The notes: generated by a model from the letters alone, not told the origin. A DNA stretch of 64,000 bases from Qipengyuania seohaensis (GCF_002795865.1 NZ_CP024920.1:1895001-1959000), one strand, 5' to 3'; shown: positions 50,176-59,998, counted from the first letter of the stretch. Numbers and translations: made by a program.

Positions 50176-52650
50176 TCAGAAATCGATGCGAACCGAGGCC
50201 GTCAGCGTCCGGCCCGCAATCGACCTTGCGCGCACGATGCCGTTGCCAGGGATCGAACCTTCTTCGGCTTCGGTGTAGCCGAATTGGTCGAACAGATTGT
50301 TAGCGTTCAGCGACACTTCCAGACGCTCGAGCGGGCGGAATGCCAGGAAAGCGTTGACTTGCGTATAGGCTGGAAGAACAAGCTCGTTGCTGTCCTGCGT
50401 AAAGCTCTCGGTCGTGCCGATCAGGTTGAAACCGGCAGTCATGAAATCATTCTCGTATTGAGCGGTGCCCTGATAAACGAAGTCGGCCTGCCTGCGCGGC
50501 GTGTTCCCGATAACCGCCGCGTTGAGCGCGTCCACGATTTCGGAGTCGGTGTAGGTAGCACCGCCGGAAACCGAGAACGGACCGAAGGAATAGCTGCCTT
50601 CCAGTTCGAGGCCTATCGCCTCGTACTTGTTGTCGGTCAGCTGAAGCGGCGCGATCTCGACATTGGTTTCAGCAGTTTTCGCAAAGAACGCCGTGCCGTA
50701 GAGCCTGAGGCCGCCGGCCTGATACTTCACGCCTCCTTCGAGCTGGTCGACTTCGGCTATCACGCCGCTGTCGTCGCCGCCGGGAAGGCTGCCGTCCAGC
50801 GTGCTTACGGCTGGCGAGAACAGGCTGCGGTCAGCCGTGTGGCGGCCACCCTGGCTGTAGCGGGCGAAGACCGAAAGATCATCGGTCACAAGGTAGTTCG
50901 CGCCGAGCGAGAAGCTGAAGTAATCGAAGTCGTAATTGACCGGGCGCGAATTGCCGAGCGGCAGTGCCGCGGTCGAAGCTTCTGCCGGGCTGATCGTGCC
51001 ATCATTGTCGAAATCGAAGCTGGTAATGCCGTTGCCGTAACCGCTGTCCGAACCGGTGATCGAGCCATCAGCGCTGCCGTAATCATAGCGGATGCTGGCA
51101 TCCAGGGTCAGGGCACCGCTTTCGAACGACAGCGAAGCAAAGGGCGCATAGGTGTCGTAACGAACATCGTAATTGCGGCGGCAGCAATTGCCGAAGAAGC
51201 TGGCGCTGTAGCCTACGACACCATTCTGCGTGACGGTGTCGCCGCTTGCATCGACGATATCCACCAGCACCGAATTACCGTCACCCTCGACCGTCTGCAC
51301 GTGCGAGGTCCACAACCAGTCGGTGTCGACATTCTGACGGCTGGCATAGAAACCGCCGGTGAAGGTCAGAGATCCGCCACCTACGTCGAAATCGCGGGCA
51401 ATGCGAAGATCGTTTGCGATCAGGCCGAGATCGTTCAGGCGAGTGTTGAAGTTGACGATGTTCGTCAGCAATCCGTTGCCGCCGATGGAGGACGCCGTAG
51501 CGGTCTCCCCGGCATTGGGACCCGTCGCGAAGACGATCGTCGAGCCTGCCCCGCCGATGGCGTCGGCAACCTCCTGCGCGTCGCCTGCACTGGCCGGGAA
51601 CGGCGAGAGGAAAGCACCGGAATTATCCGAGTAACGGAAGCGGTTTGTGGCCGTCCATCCGGGCGCGAATTCGATTTCCGCCTCGACCCCGAAGGCTTTC
51701 GACTTCACCGCAAGTCCGTCGTGGAAGTCGTAGACCGCCGGATTGTTGCTGCCATCGAGCGTCGCCACATTGTTGATGTAGCGGCTGTAGAGAGCATCGT
51801 CGCGCGGATCGAAATTGGCGATCGCCTGATAGTCGGGATCAGAGTTGCTGCCACCGACGAAGACGGGCTGCGGCAGGATCGTGGGCGTCTTGTCGTCCAA
51901 ATATTTGCCGAAGAAGCGGATGTAGCCGCCATCGAATTCCTGCGTCAGGTTCGCCCGGATCTGGCCGCCGTTGCTGCCGTTGTATCCGATGTCGCGCGGG
52001 CCTTCACCCGTGCGATAGAACCCGCCTACATGGAAATAGGTGTCGTCGCCAAGCGGGGCACCGTAATCGAAGTCGAGCCGATAGGTTTCATGGTCGAGCC
52101 CGATCGAGCCGACGACCGCGCCGCCCTGCTGCTGACCGGTCTTCGACACGAAGTTGATGATGCCGCCAGGCGAATTGGAAGCGAAGGTCGAGGCCGAACC
52201 GCCGCGGACAGCTTCGACGCGGCCAACATTGCGATCGGCACGAACGAAGTTGTCCGAGTTGCCGAATATGATGTCGCCGAACTCGAGAACCGGAAGTCCG
52301 TCCTCCTGCAGCTGGATATATCGCGCACCGCCGGTCGACACGGGGATGCCGCGCACCGCGATATTGGCGTTGCCTTCACCGCCCGACGCTTCGGAGCGGA
52401 TGCCAGGAATCTGGCGAACGAGGTCGGCGGCCGAGCGCGGGTTCACATCTGCAATGGATTCGGCGTCCAGCACGCTCAGTGAAACCGAACTTTCGAGGCG
52501 ATTTTGCGCGCGCGCCACCCCGGTCACGATGATTACTTCATCTTCCAGAACCGGATCGCCATCCGCGGCAGGTGCCGCGTCTTGCGCATAGGCGTTGGTC
52601 GATAGGGCCGAAAGGGCAACGCCCACGGCCAGAACTGCACGAAACTTCAT
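50176..52650 (-). CDS. TonB-dependent receptor, probably for sucrose or fructans
   Basis: An 824-residue outer-membrane receptor. Signal peptide 1-23 (ALSALSTNAYAQ), plug domain about 45-160 with IADVNPRSAADLVRQIPGIR, RGGSASTFASNSPGGIINFV, and a 22-strand barrel ending in the terminal aromatic ITAS-like TLTASVRIDF. ATG at 52650 has AGGAG eight bases upstream; a GTG three codons earlier is less likely. It opens the minus-strand operon with GH68 and fructokinase, and its promoter holds the two LacI-type palindromes. Substrate is inferred from this. Confidence 0.92.
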   Translation of the reverse strand: MKFRAVLAVGVALSALSTNAYAQDAAPAADGDPVLEDEVIIVTGVARAQNRLESSVSLSVLDAESIADVNPRSAADLVRQIPGIRSEASGGEGNANIAVRGIPVSTGGARYIQLQEDGLPVLEFGDIIFGNSDNFVRADRNVGRVEAVRGGSASTFASNSPGGIINFVSKTGQQQGGAVVGSIGLDHETYRLDFDYGAPLGDDTYFHVGGFYRTGEGPRDIGYNGSNGGQIRANLTQEFDGGYIRFFGKYLDDKTPTILPQPVFVGGSNSDPDYQAIANFDPRDDALYSRYINNVATLDGSNNPAVYDFHDGLAVKSKAFGVEAEIEFAPGWTATNRFRYSDNSGAFLSPFPASAGDAQEVADAIGGAGSTIVFATGPNAGETATASSIGGNGLLTNIVNFNTRLNDLGLIANDLRIARDFDVGGGSLTFTGGFYASRQNVDTDWLWTSHVQTVEGDGNSVLVDIVDASGDTVTQNGVVGYSASFFGNCCRRNYDVRYDTYAPFASLSFESGALTLDASIRYDYGSADGSITGSDSGYGNGITSFDFDNDGTISPAEASTAALPLGNSRPVNYDFDYFSFSLGANYLVTDDLSVFARYSQGGRHTADRSLFSPAVSTLDGSLPGGDDSGVIAEVDQLEGGVKYQAGGLRLYGTAFFAKTAETNVEIAPLQLTDNKYEAIGLELEGSYSFGPFSVSGGATYTDSEIVDALNAAVIGNTPRRQADFVYQGTAQYENDFMTAGFNLIGTTESFTQDSNELVLPAYTQVNAFLAFRPLERLEVSLNANNLFDQFGYTEAEEGSIPGNGIVRARSIAGRTLTASVRIDF

Positions 52651-52720
52651 GGCATCCACTCCTTATCCCAAGATCGTGAAGCTCTGTCGGCCCACGATTC
52701 GCTATAAGGCATAAGGCGAC

Positions 52721-52734
52721 TGCAAACGTTTGCA
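52721..52734. promoter_or_regulatory. LacI-type operator O1 (TGCAAACGTTTGCA)
   Basis: A perfect 14-bp palindrome with the AACGTT centre of LacI-family sites. It lies 71 bp from the TonB receptor start and 96 bp from the MFS start, 9 bp from the second copy. The likely binder is the LacI-family regulator encoded at 54179. Confidence 0.85.
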
Positions 52735-52743
52735 ATAGATTTT

Positions 52744-52757
52744 TGCAAACGTTTGCA
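52744..52757. promoter_or_regulatory. LacI-type operator O2 (TGCAAACGTTTGCA)
   Basis: Identical to O1. Centre-to-centre distance is 23 bp, about two helical turns, so two dimers could bind on the same face. The 39-bp block containing both is shared by the divergent TonB receptor and MFS promoters. Confidence 0.85.
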
Positions 52758-52829
52758 AAAAGCCGGGATTCGTGTCAGTCGATGGAAGGGAGCTGGCTTC
52801 AGATTTGCCGGGAAAGAGGATTGGAAGGT

Positions 52830-54164
52830 ATGCAAAGCATCGCAAAACCGCGGCTTTCGCTGTTGCGAATCATCGAAATGAACATCGGCTTTTTCGGCCT
52901 GCAGTTCAGTTTCGGGCTGCAGCAGGCGAACATGGGACCAATTTATGGCTTCCTTGGCGCAGAAGAGGCGACCATGCCCTTGCTCTGGCTGGCGGGACCG
53001 ATGACCGGTTTGCTGGTGCAGCCAATTATCGGCGCGATGAGCGACCGCACTTCCTCGCGTTTTGGCAGGCGCACTCCTTACTTCCTGATCGGCGCGATCA
53101 TCTGTTCGATCAGCCTGTTCCTGATGCCCTATTCCAGCACGCTCTGGATGGCGGCCAGCCTGCTGTGGATCCTCGATGCGGGCAACAACATCACGATGGA
53201 GCCTTACCGCGCCTACGTCGCCGACCGCCTCGTGCCCGGCCAGCGTTCGGTCGGCTTCCTGACCCAAAGCGCCTTCACCGGACTGGCGCAGACCCTGTCC
53301 TATCTCGCCCCCACCTTGCTCACGAGTTTTGTTGCGCGCGACGTGCTGGATGCCAACGGCATTCCAGTGGTGGTGAAGATCGCCTTCATCATCGGCGCGA
53401 TCCTGTCGATCAGCACGATTGCGTGGTCGGTCTGGCGCGTGCCCGAACTGCCGATGACCGACGAAGAGAAAGCCAGCCTGGCCGACAAGCCGCTGACCCC
53501 TGCGGCGACGCTGTCCGATATCGCCGCGGCGATCCGCGAAATGCCCAAGGCGATGCGCCAGCTCTCGCTCGCCATGCTGTGCCAATGGTACGCCATGTTC
53601 GCTTATTGGCAGTATATCACCTTCGCCGTCGGACGCTCGCTTTACGATACCTCCGACCCGTCCAGCGCGGCGTTCCGCGATGCGACACTTACGACGCAGC
53701 AGGCCGGGGCGCTGTATAACTTCATCGCTTTCCTGGGGGCGCTGCTCCTCATTCCGGTCGTCAGGAAACTGGGCGCGCGGCTGACCCACGCCTTCTGCCT
53801 TACAGCCTCGGGCATAGCCATGCTGCTGATCCCGGGCATCGAGACTCCGGCCTCGCTGTTTGTCCTCATGCTCGGCATCGGGATCGGTTGGGCCGGCATG
53901 ATGGGCAACACCTACGTCATGCTTGCCGACGCGATCCCGCCCGAACGCAACGGGATTTACATGGGCATCTTCAACATGTTCATCGTGATCCCGATGCTGA
54001 TCCAGACACTGACCATGCCGCTGTTCTACGGACCGCTGCTGGGCGGCGATCCGCGCAATGTGCTGCTGCTTGGCGGAGGCCTCATGATCCTGGGGGCGAT
54101 CGCCACCATGTTCGTCGATGCGGGACGTCCGGTGCCAAAGGTGATGCAGCCGAAGGCAGGTTGA
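52830..54164 (+). CDS. MFS sugar transporter, sucrose-type (SLC45/SUT-like)
   Basis: A 444-residue transporter with about twelve helices. The N-terminus has [20 protein letters not shown] and [20 protein letters not shown], like sucrose/H+ symporters and SLC45 proteins. [20 protein letters not shown] is the loop 2-3 signature. [20 protein letters not shown] and [20 protein letters not shown] also fit the SUT group. ATG at 52830 is placed after GAGGATTGGAAGG; the longer frame runs into the operators. Inner-membrane uptake partner of the TonB receptor; disaccharide specificity is inferred. Confidence 0.88.
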   Translation: MQSIAKPRLSLLRIIEMNIGFFGLQFSFGLQQANMGPIYGFLGAEEATMPLLWLAGPMTGLLVQPIIGAMSDRTSSRFGRRTPYFLIGAIICSISLFLMPYSSTLWMAASLLWILDAGNNITMEPYRAYVADRLVPGQRSVGFLTQSAFTGLAQTLSYLAPTLLTSFVARDVLDANGIPVVVKIAFIIGAILSISTIAWSVWRVPELPMTDEEKASLADKPLTPAATLSDIAAAIREMPKAMRQLSLAMLCQWYAMFAYWQYITFAVGRSLYDTSDPSSAAFRDATLTTQQAGALYNFIAFLGALLLIPVVRKLGARLTHAFCLTASGIAMLLIPGIETPASLFVLMLGIGIGWAGMMGNTYVMLADAIPPERNGIYMGIFNMFIVIPMLIQTLTMPLFYGPLLGGDPRNVLLLGGGLMILGAIATMFVDAGRPVPKVMQPKAG

Positions 54165-54178
54165 GCTAGGAGGCAGTC

Positions 54179-55204
54179 ATGCCCGTAGATCGCAAGCCCG
54201 ACGACCGCCCCGTTCGCACGATCACCGATCTCGCGAAACTGGCCGGTGTGTCGCCGGGCACCGTCTCCCGCGCCCTTTCCGGCAACAGCCTGGTCAACGC
54301 GAAGACGCGCGAGAAGATCGAGGCCATCGCGCGCGAGCACGGCTTCCGCCCAAACCAGATGGCCAGCCGTTTGCGGCGCCAGAAAACCGGCGTCATCGGC
54401 GTCATCATTCCGCTCGGCCACGAGCAGAAGCAGCAGGTCTCCGACACCTTCTTCCTTACCCTGCTCGGTCATCTCGCCGACGAGCTGACCGAAAAGGGCT
54501 ACGACCTCATGCTGCGCCGTGTGGTGCCGGCAAGCGACGAGGACTGGCTCGATCCCTTCATCGGATCGGGCATGATCGACGGAGTCATCGTGGTGGGCCA
54601 GTCGGACCAGTTCGATCACCTCGAAGAAGTGGCCGACGGGTACCGGCCGATGGTGGTCTGGGGCCAGCACCGCGAAGGACAGCGCCATTGCGTCGTCGGA
54701 TCGGACAATTTGCTCGGCGGAAAGCTTGCAATGCAAAGGCTGGTGGCTGCGGGCGCGAAACGACTGGCATTCGTCGGCGACGCCAACGCGCCGGAATTCG
54801 CGGCTCGTTTTTCCGGGGCAAGACAGGTGGCGCGATCCTTCGGGCTGGATCTTGCCGAGCTGCCGGCCCATCTTGCGACTTCGGGTATGACAAGCGAGAT
54901 CGCCGCTCTGATGGAAGAGGCAGCTGGCAAGTTCGATGGTCTTTTCGCCGCGACCGACCTGCTTGCGCTGGCGTGCCTCGGCGAACTGCGCAAGCTTGGC
55001 CGAGACGTTCCGGGCGACATGAAGCTGGTCGGCTTCGACGATCTGCCGATCGCCCAGCAAACGGCGCCACCGTTGACCACGATACGGCAGGATATCGCGG
55101 GCGGCGCCCACGCCATCGTCCAACTGCTATTGAGGCGAATTGCAGGCGAAGAAACCGAAAGCATCGTCATGCCGCCCACGCTTATCGCTCGGGGTACTGC
55201 TTGA
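54179..55204 (+). CDS. LacI-family transcriptional regulator of the sucrose locus
   Basis: A 341-residue repressor. The HTH (residues 13-65) is TITDLAKLAGVSPGTVSRAL, then LVNAKTREKIEAIAREHGFR. The hinge RLRRQKTGVIGVII leads to the periplasmic-binding-protein-like effector domain with DGVIVVGQSDQ and AFVGDANAPEFAARF, ending in LVGFDDLPIAQQTAPPLTTI. It lies 14 bases after the MFS gene. Its expected operators, TGCAAACGTTTGCA twice, are in the divergent promoter upstream. The effector is probably sucrose, fructose or a phosphate of it. Confidence 0.92.
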   Translation: MPVDRKPDDRPVRTITDLAKLAGVSPGTVSRALSGNSLVNAKTREKIEAIAREHGFRPNQMASRLRRQKTGVIGVIIPLGHEQKQQVSDTFFLTLLGHLADELTEKGYDLMLRRVVPASDEDWLDPFIGSGMIDGVIVVGQSDQFDHLEEVADGYRPMVVWGQHREGQRHCVVGSDNLLGGKLAMQRLVAAGAKRLAFVGDANAPEFAARFSGARQVARSFGLDLAELPAHLATSGMTSEIAALMEEAAGKFDGLFAATDLLALACLGELRKLGRDVPGDMKLVGFDDLPIAQQTAPPLTTIRQDIAGGAHAIVQLLLRRIAGEETESIVMPPTLIARGTA

Positions 55205-55746
55205 CCGGAAGGACTGTTGCATTTCCTGATCGGACATGGCGCAGCGGCAAGCGTCAACACCTATCCAGAGGTAAAGTTTGGCATCATAGCAGAGCTCAGT
55301 GCCCGGCTCTTCTTCGTCAGCTGATCGGCCAGCGTGAAAGCATTACTGCGGTTATATAGTGGTAATTGGTCGAACGATCTAAGCGCGCTCGGTTCAGCGC
55401 TGCGCGTTGTCAGCTTCCGTAGGTTTTTCGGCCAAGACCAGACCGGCGGCAAACGGCCCCATTCCAGTCATTGGGCAAGGCCAGGCCGCAAGGCAGCTAT
55501 GAGGCTTGCCGTTCGTCCGCACTGGCCGGGTGGCAAACCCTCACGACCTGACCTCAGCATGCGGAGGGGATCGCTGCGCCCATCGAAGACAAGTTGCGAT
55601 TAGACTGACAGCACCGCCGGTCACCACTTCTACCTGCAAGTTCAGCTTTGTCATGCACGCGCGGATTTTTGCGCTTGGGGCTTTCGGCCAGGCGCTACGC
55701 GTGGCAGGTAGCCATGCGTGCAATGATCCCCGTGGAGACTGGTCCG
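55205..55746 (+). other. 542-bp stretch without a recognisable gene
   Basis: Short open frames occur on both strands (for example 55334-55603 plus, 55261-55452 minus) but none has a family likeness, a good ribosome site or the codon use of the neighbours. It holds the promoter of the next ACAD pair in its last part and an AT-rich patch near 55350-55365. No inverted repeat or transposase remnant was recognised. Confidence 0.55.
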
Positions 55747-56943
55747 ATGAATCTAGAGTTCACCGCCGAAGAACTGGCGTTTCGAGATGAGGTGCGATCC
55801 TTCATCGAAGAAAACTATCCCAAGCATCTGGGCGATGCCGGAATGCGCGAGGACATGTCGCCCGAAGACATGGTCGCGTGGCACAAGATCCTGGGCGAGA
55901 AGGGCTGGTCGGTTCCGTCGTGGCCTGAACAACACGGAGGCACCAATTGGACGCCTACGCAGCGGTATATCTGGCTGGAAGAAAACGCGCGCGTGAATGC
56001 TTTCATGCCGCTTCCCTTCGGCGTTTCCATGGTCGGCCCGGTGATCTACACTTTCGGCAGCGAGGAACAGAAGGAACGCCACCTGCCCGGCATTCGCAGC
56101 GGGGACGTGTGGTGGTGCCAGGGTTACAGCGAACCGGGTGCAGGTTCCGACCTCGCCTCGCTCAAGACCACGGCCGTGCGTGACGGCGATCATTATGTCA
56201 TCAACGGGCAGAAGACCTGGACCACGCTGGCGCAATATGCGGACTGGGGCTTCTTCCTCTGCCGGACCGATCCCGACGCGGCGAAGCCTCAGGAAGGCAT
56301 CAGCTTCATCCTGATCGACATGAAGACGCCTGGTGTCGAAGTCCGCCCGATCAAGCTGATCGACGGCGGATACGAGGTCAACGAGACCTGGTTGACGGAC
56401 GTCCGAGTGCCGGTCGAAAACCTGGTCGGGGAAGAAAACAAGGGCTGGACCTACGCCAAGTTCCTTCTTGCGCACGAACGCAGCGGAATTGCCGGTGTGG
56501 CGCGCTCCAAGCGTGCTGTCGAAAAGCTTCGCGAGATTGCCGGCAAGGAACTGCTGGACGGCGAGCCGCTGATCGAAGACCTCGATTTCGCTCGCAAGGT
56601 GAGCCAGCTCGAAATCGACCTCGCCGCGCTAGAAATCACCGAACTGCGCACCCTCGCAGGTGAGCAGGCGGGCAAGGGTCCGGGGCCGGAAAGCTCGATC
56701 CTCAAGATCAAGGGGACCGAAATCCAGCAGCGCCTTACCGAACTGACGCTGGAAGCCGTCGGCAACTACGGCGCGCCGATGTACGGCCAGATCGACGATG
56801 CGGGCTCGAACCAGTATCCGATCGGACCGGAATACGCGCAGCATTCCGCCGCGACCTATTTCAACATGCGCAAGACCTCGATCTATGGCGGGTCGAACGA
56901 AATCCAGCGCAACATCATCACGAAAATGATCCTCGGCCTTTAA
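55747..56943 (+). CDS. acyl-CoA dehydrogenase, first of second pair
   Basis: A 398-residue ACAD starting MNLEFTAEELAFRDEVRSFI. VWWCQGYSEPGAGSDLASLK and VINGQKTWTTLAQYADWGFF are the beta-domain motifs. ETWLTDVRVPVENLVGEENK follows. The C-terminal segment is SIYGGSNEIQRNIITKMILG, so Gly stands where medium-chain enzymes have the catalytic Glu; in such enzymes the base may lie in another helix or in the partner. ATG at 55747 is taken over 55720 since it fits the family start. The second subunit follows 28 bases later. Confidence 0.92.
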   Translation: MNLEFTAEELAFRDEVRSFIEENYPKHLGDAGMREDMSPEDMVAWHKILGEKGWSVPSWPEQHGGTNWTPTQRYIWLEENARVNAFMPLPFGVSMVGPVIYTFGSEEQKERHLPGIRSGDVWWCQGYSEPGAGSDLASLKTTAVRDGDHYVINGQKTWTTLAQYADWGFFLCRTDPDAAKPQEGISFILIDMKTPGVEVRPIKLIDGGYEVNETWLTDVRVPVENLVGEENKGWTYAKFLLAHERSGIAGVARSKRAVEKLREIAGKELLDGEPLIEDLDFARKVSQLEIDLAALEITELRTLAGEQAGKGPGPESSILKIKGTEIQQRLTELTLEAVGNYGAPMYGQIDDAGSNQYPIGPEYAQHSAATYFNMRKTSIYGGSNEIQRNIITKMILGL

Positions 56944-56971
56944 GGCTGGCGGCGTCACGCGGAGAGACACA

Positions 56972-58102
56972 GTGGACTTCAATTTCACCGAAGAACAAGA
57001 AATGGTGCGCGACGGGCTGTCGAGGCTGGTGCGCGAGCAATACGATTGGGACACGCGGCGCGGCGCGGTCGAAAGCGACGCTGGCTGGCGTCCCGAGATC
57101 TGGGCGCAGCTGGCCGAGCTGGGTATTCTGGGGATGCCGTTTTCCGAAGAAGACGGCGGCTTTGGTGGCGGCGCCGTCGATGCGATGATCGTGATGGAAG
57201 AGTTCGGCAAAGGTCTGGTTGTCGAGCCGTTCCTGCCGACGGTCGTTTGCGCCGGCGGCTTCCTCAAGCATGCAGGCACGGATGCGCAGAAGGAAGAGCA
57301 TATCGGCGGCATTGTCGATGGCAGCCGGGTCTATGCTTTTGCCTATGCCGAACCGCGCGGTCGCTATGATCTTGCCGATCTGCAGACCACGGCGAAAAAG
57401 GACGGCGACGGCTATGTCCTGAACGGTCACAAGGCGGTCGTGGTCGGTGCCCCCTGGGCGTCGCACCTGGTGGTGACCGCGCGCACCTCGGGCGAACATC
57501 GCGACCGCGACGGTGTCTCGGTATTCGTCGTCGCGAACGATGCAAAGGGCGTTGTCAGGCGCGATTACCCGACCGTCGACGGACGTCGCGCTTCGGAAGT
57601 CTATTTCGAGAACGTTTCGGTTCCCGCCGACGCACTGATCGGAGAAGAAGGCGGCGCGCTGCCTTTGGTCGAACGGGTAGCGGACGAAGCTGTCGCAGCC
57701 CTGTGCGCCGAGGCATGCGGCGCGATGAAGGTGGCCCATGCCATGACCGTCGACTATTCGCGCCAGCGCAAGCAGTTCGGCGTTCCTATCGGCAAGTTCC
57801 AGGTCTTGCAGCACCGCATGGTGGACATGTTCACCGAGTATGAGCAGTCGGTTTCCATGACCTATCTGGCGACGCTCAAGCTCGATGCGCCGGAGAAAGA
57901 ACGCAAGCGTACTGCCTCTGCCGCGAAAGTGCGCATTGGCCAGGCAGCGCGTTTCGTCGGGCAGGAAGCCATCCAGATTCACGGCGGCATGGGTATGACC
58001 GATGAACTGGCTATCGGCAGCTATTTCAAGCGTTTGACGATACTGAATGCTGAATTTGGCGATGTCGATCACCACATGAAACGTCACATCGCGCTGGCCT
58101 GA
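56972..58102 (+). CDS. acyl-CoA dehydrogenase, second of second pair
   Basis: A 376-residue ACAD with GTG start at 56972, GGAGAGAC before it. MDFNFTEEQEMVRDGLSRLV is the N-terminus, TVDYSRQRKQFGVPIGKFQV lies in helix G, and QIHGGMGMTDELAIGSYFKR near the end. The last segment LTILNAEFGDVDHHMKRHIA has no (Y/I)EG motif. Its form is very like the second subunit of the 9.4-11.7 kb pair. It probably forms a mixed complex with the gene before. A terminator follows 22 bases after the stop. Confidence 0.9.
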   Translation: MDFNFTEEQEMVRDGLSRLVREQYDWDTRRGAVESDAGWRPEIWAQLAELGILGMPFSEEDGGFGGGAVDAMIVMEEFGKGLVVEPFLPTVVCAGGFLKHAGTDAQKEEHIGGIVDGSRVYAFAYAEPRGRYDLADLQTTAKKDGDGYVLNGHKAVVVGAPWASHLVVTARTSGEHRDRDGVSVFVVANDAKGVVRRDYPTVDGRRASEVYFENVSVPADALIGEEGGALPLVERVADEAVAALCAEACGAMKVAHAMTVDYSRQRKQFGVPIGKFQVLQHRMVDMFTEYEQSVSMTYLATLKLDAPEKERKRTASAAKVRIGQAARFVGQEAIQIHGGMGMTDELAIGSYFKRLTILNAEFGDVDHHMKRHIALA

Positions 58103-58124
58103 TAATTGGCGGAATGAACGTGAT

Positions 58125-58156
58125 GCGGCGGCGGCACTTCACTGTGCTGCCGCCGC
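58125..58156 (+). terminator. intrinsic terminator after the second ACAD pair
   Basis: GCGGCGGCGGCAC (58125-58137) pairs with GTGCTGCCGCCGC (58144-58156), with one G-U pair, across a six-base loop TTCACT, followed by TTTTCATTT. Confidence 0.88.
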
Positions 58157-58312
58157 TTTTCATTTGAGCCAGCCACACCACCATTCGGGGGCCGAATTTG
58201 CATTGTCGCGCTGTCTGCCTATGCTGCAGCCGGATCTGAGAGCGCCCTATTGCTGGGCGAACTGACTGCAAATAAGCGCACTGCGCCAATCTAGCGAGCC
58301 ACCCCCAGGATC

Positions 58313-59998
58313 ATGGATCAACCAAGCGACGCACCCATCGCGCCCCCTATTGTCGAGCTACCCATCAGGACTGCAAAAAAGGGATTCTACGATGGTTTCA
58401 GTCGTGCTGTAACGATCCCTTCCAAGATCATCGTATCGCTTTTGATCATGTGGGCGATTTTCTTTCCGGTTAGCGCCAACGAGACGCTGACGGCGGCAAA
58501 CTCCACCATCATCGCGGCGTTTGCCGGCTGGTATGTCTACCTTGTCGCGGCACTGGTCGTGGTCTGCTTTGTAGTTGCGGTAGTTCCCCAATCGGGGCGC
58601 TTGCGGATCGGGGCTGCGGACGAAAAGCCGGAATTCGGCAGGTTCTCCTGGTTCGCCATGCTGTTCGGGGCAGGGATCGGGATCGGCATGCTCACCTATT
58701 CCACCGGCGAACCGCTGGCGCATTTTTCCAACAATCCGGAGATAATTCGCGGAGCCATCCAAGGGCAGACGGCCGAGGCCGTGCGCTCGGCGTATCTCTA
58801 TACCTTCCTCCACTGGGGCTTTGCCGCCTGGGGAAGCTACGCTCTTGTGGGTCTCGCCATTGCCTATGTGTCCTATCGCCGCGGACTGCCGCTCACGATA
58901 CGATCCGCCCTGGTCCCGCTGTTTGGGCGGGTCCTCTCCGGCGCGGCGGGGCATGTGGTGGATATCGTGGCGGTTGTCGCGACCATCCTTGGCGTTGCCG
59001 TCACCATGGGGTTGGGGGTCGAGCAATTTGTCGCCGGCTTGGCGCGGCTCGGTATGGGTGACTGGTTGCTCGATGCCGACGGTTCGTCGTCTGCCTTAGC
59101 GGTCATCGTGGCGTTGCTGATACTTGTCGGCGCTTCCACGATAAGCGCCCTGTCCGGTGTGGGGCGCGGGATCAAATGGCTCTCGAACCTTAACATGGCG
59201 CTATCCTTCATGCTGCTTGCGCTGTTCGTGGTAGTGGGATCGGGCCTGTTCGGTCTCGAATTGCTCGGTGTGGGACTCTACGATTACCTGCGCACGCTTA
59301 TTCCCGCCTCGCTGACGCTATACCCAGGCGGTGACACAGAAGTCGGCCAAGCTCTGGTGCAGTGGCAGCTCGACTGGTCCGTCTTCTACTGGGCATGGTG
59401 GATCGCATTCGCGCCCTTCGTGGGAATGTTCATCGCCCGGATCTCGCGGGGACGGACGGTGCGGGAGTATGTGTTCGGCGTCGTCCTGGTTCCATCGCTC
59501 ATGTGTTTCGTCTGGATGACGCTGGTCGGCGGCACGGCGATCGACCTCGAACTGAGCGGGGAGGCCGGGGGACGCATTCTGGAAACCGGCATTTCGGACC
59601 AGCTTTACGCGACGCTGGCGGTCCTGCTGGATCCGGCGATCGCAGGTATTGTATCGGGCCTCGTGGTCATTCTCCTGATGACCTACCTCGTGACTTCGGC
59701 GGACAGTGCGATCCTGATCGTAAACACGATCAATGGCGCTGGCGAAACCGACGGCGAGCGGCGTCACCATATTATTTTCTGGGGTGCCGCATTGGCATTT
59801 GTCGTCGGCAGCATGCTCATCCTTGGCGGTATCGACGCCATTCGCATCACGATGATCATCGGGGCATTGCCGTTCTCGTTCGTGGTCGCACTGATGGCGA
59901 TCGCGATTGTGAAGGCGATAATTTTCGACCTGATCCGCAAACATCACGGCGTGCCGACGACAAGCGAAGGGTGCGCGGCCTTGCCGTCTGCAGAATAG
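58313..59998 (+). CDS. BCCT-family transporter (betaine/choline/carnitine type)
   Basis: A 561-residue membrane protein with about twelve helices. AMLFGAGIGIGMLTYSTGEP is the first-helix-repeat glycine motif, and FLHWGFAAWGSYALVGLAIA with WAWWIAFAPFVGMFIARISR carries the tryptophan signature of the BCCT family. VTSADSAILIVNTINGAGE is the late conserved stretch. Members import quaternary ammonium compounds with Na+ or H+ for osmoprotection or feeding. It stands alone, 157 bases after the terminator of the ACAD pair. Substrate cannot be set from sequence. Confidence 0.92.
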   Translation: MDQPSDAPIAPPIVELPIRTAKKGFYDGFSRAVTIPSKIIVSLLIMWAIFFPVSANETLTAANSTIIAAFAGWYVYLVAALVVVCFVVAVVPQSGRLRIGAADEKPEFGRFSWFAMLFGAGIGIGMLTYSTGEPLAHFSNNPEIIRGAIQGQTAEAVRSAYLYTFLHWGFAAWGSYALVGLAIAYVSYRRGLPLTIRSALVPLFGRVLSGAAGHVVDIVAVVATILGVAVTMGLGVEQFVAGLARLGMGDWLLDADGSSSALAVIVALLILVGASTISALSGVGRGIKWLSNLNMALSFMLLALFVVVGSGLFGLELLGVGLYDYLRTLIPASLTLYPGGDTEVGQALVQWQLDWSVFYWAWWIAFAPFVGMFIARISRGRTVREYVFGVVLVPSLMCFVWMTLVGGTAIDLELSGEAGGRILETGISDQLYATLAVLLDPAIAGIVSGLVVILLMTYLVTSADSAILIVNTINGAGETDGERRHHIIFWGAALAFVVGSMLILGGIDAIRITMIIGALPFSFVVALMAIAIVKAIIFDLIRKHHGVPTTSEGCAALPSAE

